Shown one piece after another: positions 40,989 to 45,898 of a stretch of DNA of 45,898 nt. The notes beneath the pieces were generated by a model. That model saw nothing but the letters and a program-made list of their open reading frames with translations, was not told where the DNA came from and searched no databases. The position numbers were made by a program, and so were the translations under genes. The DNA lies in NCBI GenBank assembly GCA_947168655.1, contig CAMVMU010000009.1, forward strand, positions 1-45,898, read 5' to 3'. The stretch comes from an uncultured Oscillospiraceae bacterium (GTDB taxonomy: Bacteria; Bacillota; Clostridia; Oscillospirales; Oscillospiraceae). The stretch's first letter is position 1. Each line of letters begins with the position of its first letter.

Positions 40989-42437
40989 TTATTTTCCCTT
41001 GTTGGAGTACAGCACCACGTCGATATCCATGGTCTGGCCGTCCCGCTGGATCGTCAGCGTCACGGTATCGCCGATGCTGTGATTGCGCCGCACCGTCAGC
41101 AGATCAGAGGTCTGGGTGACGGGCTGGCCGTCGGCTGCCACGATGATATCGCCCGCCTGTACGCCGGCCTCAGCCGCGCCGAAGCCCTCCTCCACGGAGT
41201 GGACCTCCACCTGGGTGCCGCCGCTGCTGTTCCGGTTGGTGATGACGGCGATGCCGATGGTAGGCACGCCCCGGAATTCCCCGTTGGCGATGATATCGTT
41301 GACCACAAAGCACACGGAGCTGATGGGCAGGGCAAAGCCCAGGCCCTCCACCGTGGCCTCGCCGCTCCAGCCGCCGCCGCTCATCTTCATGGTATTGATG
41401 CCCACGATCTGGCCGCTGCTGTTGATCAGGGGTCCGCCGGAGTTGCCGTTATTCAGGGCGGCGGTGGTCTGGATCATGGTCATGCTGCCGCCCTCCACCT
41501 CGATCTGGCGGTTGACAGCGGAGATGATGCCGTCGGTCAGCGTGCCCCGCAGCTCGATGCCCAGGGGGTTTCCGATGGCGTAGGCCCTCTCGCCCACCAA
41601 CAAGCTCTCCGAGTCGCCAAACTCCGCGGCGGGCAGGTTCTTGCCGCCTACCGTTTTGAGGACCGCCAGATCCTCGTCCGCGTCATAGCCCACCAGTTGT
41701 ACATCATAGGTGGCGCCGGTATCCAGCGCGATCCAGCAGGTCTGGCCGCCGGAGATCACGTGGGCGTTGGTGATGATATAGCCGTCGGACGTCATGATGA
41801 TGCCGGTGCCCACGGAGGCGCCTACGCTGTTCTCAGCCACCACCGTCACCACGGAGGGGTTCACCTTGGCATAGATGTCTACGGCGCTGAGCTCCTCACC
41901 CCGCTGGGTCTGAACCGTCAGGCGCACATTGGGATCGCCCTTGATCCGGGGAATGGTGGTCTCCCGGTGACCGAAGATATCCACGATGCTGCTGGCGCTG
42001 TCACCATCCTCCGGCGTCTGACCGTCGTTCTTCCCGGAGCGGGGGAACAGCGTGGGCCAGAGGGCGGCTGTCACCGCGCCCACCACCGCCAGCAGGCAGA
42101 TCACGATGATCCACCGGGTCAGACGGCGGCGTTTCTTTTCCCGTACGGCGGCTTTCTGCCACGTGTCCACGGTCTGCCGCGGCACGGATACATACAGCTC
42201 GTCAAACTTGCTCCTGACCGGTTCTTCTTCCGGTTCTTCTTCCGGTTCATCCTCGGGCAGTTCGTACCAGATCTCGGTCTCCTCCGCCGGGACGGGGTCG
42301 CTCTCCACAGTCTCCGCCGGGATGGGCGCATCCATCTCGCAGGGCGTTTCCGGCACTTCCGGTGTATCAGCGGCGGGCGTCTCCCCTGCGGGTACGTTCT
42401 CGCCGGTCCACAGCTCCCTGTTGTTCTCATCCATCAT
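40989..42437 (-). CDS. HtrA/DegP-like membrane-anchored serine protease
   Basis: 482 residues. A long acidic, Pro/Glu-rich cytoplasmic N-terminus (about 1-90) is followed by one transmembrane helix (about 108-128), a trypsin-like protease domain and a C-terminal PDZ domain. The triad is His226 (TNAHV), Asp256 (DEDLAVLK) and Ser333 (GNSGGPL), with the spacing seen in DegP. It degrades or guards misfolded proteins at the outer face of the membrane. It is third in an operon after a response regulator and kinase, 38 bases past the kinase stop, as in the walRK (yyc) and css settings. Two adjacent ATGs (42437, 42434) are possible starts. Confidence 0.94.
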   Translation of the reverse strand: MMDENNRELWTGENVPAGETPAADTPEVPETPCEMDAPIPAETVESDPVPAEETEIWYELPEDEPEEEPEEEPVRSKFDELYVSVPRQTVDTWQKAAVREKKRRRLTRWIIVICLLAVVGAVTAALWPTLFPRSGKNDGQTPEDGDSASSIVDIFGHRETTIPRIKGDPNVRLTVQTQRGEELSAVDIYAKVNPSVVTVVAENSVGASVGTGIIMTSDGYIITNAHVISGGQTCWIALDTGATYDVQLVGYDADEDLAVLKTVGGKNLPAAEFGDSESLLVGERAYAIGNPLGIELRGTLTDGIISAVNRQIEVEGGSMTMIQTTAALNNGNSGGPLINSSGQIVGINTMKMSGGGWSGEATVEGLGFALPISSVCFVVNDIIANGEFRGVPTIGIAVITNRNSSGGTQVEVHSVEEGFGAAEAGVQAGDIIVAADGQPVTQTSDLLTVRRNHSIGDTVTLTIQRDGQTMDIDVVLYSNKGK

Positions 42438-42475
42438 AGCAAATTATTCCTCTCCATGACTTTTGTGCAGGTATG

Positions 42476-43939
42476 TCAGCCGACCCGGTTGGCCAGGGCC
42501 GTCTGCATGGTAAAACTGAAGGTGGTCACGCCGCCCTCGCTGGTTACGGCGATTTTCTCCTTGTGCAGCTCCAGAATGGTTTTGACGATATAAAGGCCCA
42601 GGCCGTAGCCGTCCTTGTCCTCGCTGCGGGACTTGTCCGATTTGTGGAACCGCTCAAAGAGCAGGGGGATCTCCTCGGCGGGAATGGTATGGCCGGTGTT
42701 GCGGACGGATACCACCGCCTTTTCCCCCACGGTGTGGAGGCCCAGATACAGTGTAGACGCCGGCGTGGCGAATTTGGCCGCGTTTTCCAGCAGGTTGTAG
42801 ATGACCTGGGTGATCAGGTCGTTGTCCCCCAGCACCATCACCGAGTCCTCCGGGATGTCGGCTTCCACGTCCAATCCCCGGTCGGTGATCTTCCGCTCCA
42901 TGCTCAAAAGTGCCAGGCGCATGCTCTCGCACAGGTCGAATTCCTCTTTTTTCAGCTCCAGAGACTGGATCTGGGACACGTCCAGCATCCGGCGCACCAG
43001 ACGGCTGAGGCGGCGGCTCTCATCGGAGATGATCTGCAGGTAGTGGCGCTCCTTTTCCGGCGGAATGGTGCCGTCCAGGATGCCGTCGGTATAGCCGGCG
43101 ATGGTGGTCATGGGCGTTTTCAGCTCATGGGAGATGTTGGCAATAAAATCCCGGCGCTGGCGCTCCGTCTCCGCCATAGAGTCGGCCATCAGGTTAAATG
43201 ACGCCGCCAGCTCGCCAATCTCGTCATCCCGGCCATCCTCATGGAGACGCACGTCCAGATTCCCGGCAGCGTAGGCCCGGGTGGCCTGTACCATCTCGGA
43301 GATGGGCTGGATCTGCCGCATGGACATGAGGGAGCTGGCTATAAAGGCCACCAGCAGGATGATAGCCGCGGTCATAAAGAATATGGCGATAAAGGACCGC
43401 CAGATTTCCATCAGCTCGCTGGTATCCATCACCGCCAGCACCACGCCAAGCTGTTTGCCCTCCCCTAAAATGGGTACGCCGGTGACGAACTGCCTGACTT
43501 CATACGTGTCGCCCACGGTGCTGCGGCCCTCGTAGGCGCCGTGTCCGCGGAGGATCTCCTCCATGATCTCCTCCGGCACGGTGATGACACGGCCCATAAG
43601 ACGCTCATCGGAGGTCAGCAGCACCCGTCCGTCATCGCTGCAGATGAGAAAATCCACATTGGACATCTGGGAAGCCAATCCGGCCAGATTGCGCAGATCG
43701 CCCTCCTGCACAAGGGTCCCGCTTTCCTCCCGGGTAAAGAACGGTGCCGACATCTGCGCGATCAGCCGGGCGCGGTCCATCATCTCGCCCCGTTTCTCTC
43801 TCAGGGCATAGTTATAGCTCAGGGCATAGAAGGACGCCCCCAGCAGCAGCAGCGTCAACAGCACCATACCGGCAGTCAGCATGAACTGCTGCCAGTACAG
43901 GCTGCGGAAGCGGCGGCCAAACTGTTTCAGCCGTGCCAT
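42476..43939 (-). CDS. Sensor histidine kinase
   Basis: 487 residues: N-terminal transmembrane helix (about 18-42), an extracytoplasmic sensor of about 130 residues (ICSDDGRVLLTSDERLMG, Cache-like), a second helix (about 185-208), a HAMP domain, the HisKA segment ISHELKTPMTT with phospho-accepting His271, and an ATPase domain with NLLENAAKF, DKDGYGLGLYIVK. There is no PAS domain, which typical WalK has. The gene begins one base after the response-regulator stop, so the pair is translationally coupled. Confidence 0.95.
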   Translation of the reverse strand: MARLKQFGRRFRSLYWQQFMLTAGMVLLTLLLLGASFYALSYNYALREKRGEMMDRARLIAQMSAPFFTREESGTLVQEGDLRNLAGLASQMSNVDFLICSDDGRVLLTSDERLMGRVITVPEEIMEEILRGHGAYEGRSTVGDTYEVRQFVTGVPILGEGKQLGVVLAVMDTSELMEIWRSFIAIFFMTAAIILLVAFIASSLMSMRQIQPISEMVQATRAYAAGNLDVRLHEDGRDDEIGELAASFNLMADSMAETERQRRDFIANISHELKTPMTTIAGYTDGILDGTIPPEKERHYLQIISDESRRLSRLVRRMLDVSQIQSLELKKEEFDLCESMRLALLSMERKITDRGLDVEADIPEDSVMVLGDNDLITQVIYNLLENAAKFATPASTLYLGLHTVGEKAVVSVRNTGHTIPAEEIPLLFERFHKSDKSRSEDKDGYGLGLYIVKTILELHKEKIAVTSEGGVTTFSFTMQTALANRVG

Positions 43940-43940
43940 A

Positions 43941-44621
43941 TCACTTCACTTCAAACTTGTAGCCCACACCCCAAACGGTTTTCAGGCTCCACTGGTCTGA
44001 TACGTTTTCCACCTTTTCCCGCAAACGCTTGATGTGAACGTCCACGGTCCGGCTGTCGCCGAAGTAGTCGAAACCCCACACCTCGTCCAGCAGCTGGTTG
44101 CGGGTATACACCCGGTTCGGGGTGTTGGCCAGGTGGTACAGCAGCTCCAGCTCCTTGGGGGGCGTGTCCACGCTCTTGCCGTCCACGATCAGCTCGTAGC
44201 TGTCCAGATCGATGACCAGCTTGTCAAAGGTCAGGCGCTTGCGGGTGTCGTCCGGGATCTCGCTGCGGCGCAGCACGGCGTTGATGCGGGCCATCAGCTC
44301 CTTCATCTCAAAGGGCTTGACCAGATAGTCATCGGCGCCCATCTCCAATCCGGTGATGCGGTCGTTGACCTCGCTCTTGGCCGTGAGCATGATGATGGGG
44401 GTTCTGGCCTTTTCCCGGATGTGGGCGCACACGGCCCAACCGTCCATCACAGGCAGCATGATATCCAGCAGCACCATATCCGGCGCCTTGGCGTCGTATT
44501 CCTCCACGGCCTTGCCGCCGTCGTAGGCGATACGGACCTCAAACCCCTCCTTCTCCAGATACATGCGAATCAGGTCGGAGATGTTGCGGTCGTCCTCCAC
44601 CACCAGAATATTTCGTGCCAT
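43941..44621 (-). CDS. OmpR/PhoB-family response regulator
   Basis: 226 residues. Receiver domain 1-120 with the acidic pocket EDD (9-11), phospho-acceptor Asp53 (LLDIMLP), Thr in MLTAK and Lys in LVKPFE. A C-terminal winged helix follows (RTVDVHIKRLREKVE; VWGVGYKF). It is the first gene of the regulator-kinase-HtrA operon and most likely controls htrA and envelope genes; the signal is not known. It reads most like the ResD/WalR/PhoP group. Confidence 0.96.
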   Translation of the reverse strand: MARNILVVEDDRNISDLIRMYLEKEGFEVRIAYDGGKAVEEYDAKAPDMVLLDIMLPVMDGWAVCAHIREKARTPIIMLTAKSEVNDRITGLEMGADDYLVKPFEMKELMARINAVLRRSEIPDDTRKRLTFDKLVIDLDSYELIVDGKSVDTPPKELELLYHLANTPNRVYTRNQLLDEVWGFDYFGDSRTVDVHIKRLREKVENVSDQWSLKTVWGVGYKFEVK

Positions 44622-44721
44622 ACCCTCAGCCCCCTCAACGGATTGTTTTTATCTGTTATTATAGCCGCAAAAGGTGGGTTTTCCTGAACATTTTGTTAAT
44701 TTGCCCGGAAATCCACAAGAT

Positions 44722-44750
44722 AGTATAGCACGCTTTTTGGCAATTGTATA
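44722..44750 (-). promoter_or_regulatory. Promoter of the two-component/HtrA operon
   Basis: Minus-strand extended -10 (TGC then TATACT, 44722-44727), 17-base spacer and a weak -35 TATACA (44745-44750). It gives a leader of about 95 bases. Confidence 0.6.
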
Positions 44751-44760
44751 GGTTTTCTTT

Positions 44761-45759
44761 TTACGATGCCGGACCGATGGTGACACCGGTGTAATACCAC
44801 TGCAGGATTTCCTGCCATGTTTTGCCCTGCCTGGCCAGTTCGTTGGCTCCGTATTGGCTCATGCCCACGCCGTGGCCGTAGCCGGTGACACGGAAGGTGA
44901 CGCTCTCCCCCTCCGCCGTCACGTTGAAACAGGCGGAACGCAGGGAAAAAATGGAGCGCATCTCCACGCCGGACAGGGTCACGCCCCCCACTGTGAGCCG
45001 TTCCACCCGCCCGCTCTCATCGTATACCACGTCGGTGATCCACCCCTCCGCGCCGCCGGAGAGATCCGCCTCCGGATGACGGGCCAGGAATATCGCCCGG
45101 AAATCCGACAGGCTGAAGGTGGTTACACTGTAATAGTTGGGCACGCTGTCCCCTGTCTCCGGGCTGGCCACACTGCGCAGATACGGCAGATCCGCTGCCC
45201 ACACCTGCCCACTGGCGGCGGTAGCTCCGGCGGAGGAGGAGTGGAACACGGCCATAATGGGTGCGCCGTCGTACAGGATGATCTGCCCGTCGGTGTCGGC
45301 CACGGCGCTGTTGATCCGCGCGCTGTACTCCTCAAAGCGATCCCCCCAACGCTTCCGCGCCTCCTCCGGATCGAGCCAGGCGCTGCAGCAGCCGGGATCG
45401 GTGCAGACGTCTGCGTCGGGGTGGGCGGACTTTGGCCCCTTGTGCAGATAATAATAGATGTACGTCCTCTCCGCCACCGCCTGAGCGGCCAGAGCCGCCG
45501 GCTCAAAGGTGGCGGGCATCTCGCCGCTCACCACACCGGGCAGATAGTCGGCCAGCGTCCTCTCTACCACACGCTCCCCGTCCCACACACGCACCACCAC
45601 ATCGGCGTCCCGCCGGGGGGCAGACGTTTCCGTCTGAACGGTTGTGGGTTTCTCCGCCGTTCGTCCCGGGTAGACGGCAGCGGTGGCCGGGGCAAAAATC
45701 AACGGTGGGAGAAACAGCAATACGGTCATCAGCAGGCCAGCCAGGGTCGGTCTTTTCAC
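44761..45759 (-). CDS. spoIID: Stage II sporulation protein D (SpoIID), secreted/membrane-anchored
   Basis: 332 residues from GTG 45759, preferred because AGAGGA stands about nine bases upstream; an ATG at 45777 is an in-frame alternative. An N-terminal signal anchor (about 5-28) is followed by the SpoIID domain: VVRVWDGERVVERTLADYLPGVVSGEMPATFEPAALAAQAVAERTY, HSSSAGAT, the Glu/His-bearing core and the C-terminal GYGHGVGMSQYGANELA hallmark. SpoIID is a lytic transglycosylase that trims peptidoglycan with SpoIIP and SpoIIM during engulfment. SpoIIQ and its other usual neighbours are not in view, and SpoIID/LytB-type paralogues exist, so this could be the sporulation enzyme or a relative. Confidence 0.87.
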   Translation of the reverse strand: MKRPTLAGLLMTVLLFLPPLIFAPATAAVYPGRTAEKPTTVQTETSAPRRDADVVVRVWDGERVVERTLADYLPGVVSGEMPATFEPAALAAQAVAERTYIYYYLHKGPKSAHPDADVCTDPGCCSAWLDPEEARKRWGDRFEEYSARINSAVADTDGQIILYDGAPIMAVFHSSSAGATAASGQVWAADLPYLRSVASPETGDSVPNYYSVTTFSLSDFRAIFLARHPEADLSGGAEGWITDVVYDESGRVERLTVGGVTLSGVEMRSIFSLRSACFNVTAEGESVTFRVTGYGHGVGMSQYGANELARQGKTWQEILQWYYTGVTIGPAS

Positions 45760-45851
45760 ATCGCCACGTCCTCTCATTGCACAGATCGGAACACTTCTGC
45801 ATCCCTCCCACTTTATGCCCGTCCCGTCCGGCCCATGACCCGATAAAATCA

Positions 45852-45876
45852 AAACCTCCGGCTAAGCCGGAGGTTT
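45852..45876. terminator. Terminator hairpin near the right edge
   Basis: AAACCTCCGGC-TAA-GCCGGAGGTTT. It probably ends a minus-strand gene lying beyond the window, separating it from spoIID. A second short inverted repeat (AGCCC...GGGCT) follows at 45881-45896. Confidence 0.75.
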
Positions 45877-45898
45877 GACTAAGCCCTATAAGGGCTTT

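Noticed and set aside
40389..42593. 734-codon plus-strand open frame
   Set aside because: It runs out of frame through the permease genes and antisense through htrA, crossing a strong terminator; no conserved motif.

Overview
The window is a GC-rich (roughly 60%) chromosomal segment from a spore-forming Gram-positive bacterium, most likely a gut Clostridia member of the Oscillospiraceae / Flavonifractor-Oscillibacter type. This is inferred from the CIRCE-controlled groESL, RNase J, an M-box in front of mgtE, a SpoIID protein, BlaI/M56 pairs, AGGAGG ribosome-binding sites and tRNAs with encoded CCA. I see no integrase, transposase, phage gene or CRISPR array.

Layout. (1) 1-3836, minus strand: 5' part of groEL, groES with CIRCE, a diacylglycerol-kinase-type lipid kinase and a THUMP-domain RNA methyltransferase. 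(2) 3900-6185, plus: an XRE regulator fused in frame to NfeD with an internal Shine-Dalgarno, its SPFH partner, and a DUF6440 protein. (3) 6191-13329, minus: an oligopeptide-binding lipoprotein, two M56 (BlaR1-type) sensor proteins carrying copies of one extracellular module, and a BlaI repressor with two operators. (4) 13519-16910: a PHP phosphatase, RNase J, an unusual run of hairpins between them, and a tRNA-Met/Glu/Val operon. (5) 17217-29145, plus: a tightly coupled eleven-gene acyl-activation and acyl-transfer operon, the most interesting part of the window. (6) 29149-30678: a small membrane protein and a third alpha/beta hydrolase. (7) 30781-38155, minus: two heterodimeric ABC exporters, each with one degenerate ATP site. 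(8) 38206-40974, plus: M-box riboswitch and mgtE, a DUF1540 protein and a TauE/SafE permease split into two overlapping half genes. (9) 40989-45876, minus: response regulator, histidine kinase and HtrA protease in one operon, then spoIID.

The acyl operon combines an AMP ligase fused to a carrier domain, two PlsC-like acyltransferases, a second AMP ligase, a free carrier protein, an LRAT-type thiol acyltransferase domain fused to a 4'-phosphopantetheinyl transferase, a membrane-anchored Ser hydrolase, a DegV/FakB fatty-acid-binding protein, a GPH/MelB-type transporter, a FakA-like DAK2 kinase, and a membrane-anchored hydrolase-fold protein with Cys as nucleophile. Together these could bind, activate, load, transfer and move fatty acids without outside help except precursors. 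I do not recognise a described pathway with this composition; its product is unknown.

All functional calls rest on motifs, gene order and translation-start signals read by eye; no database search was possible.
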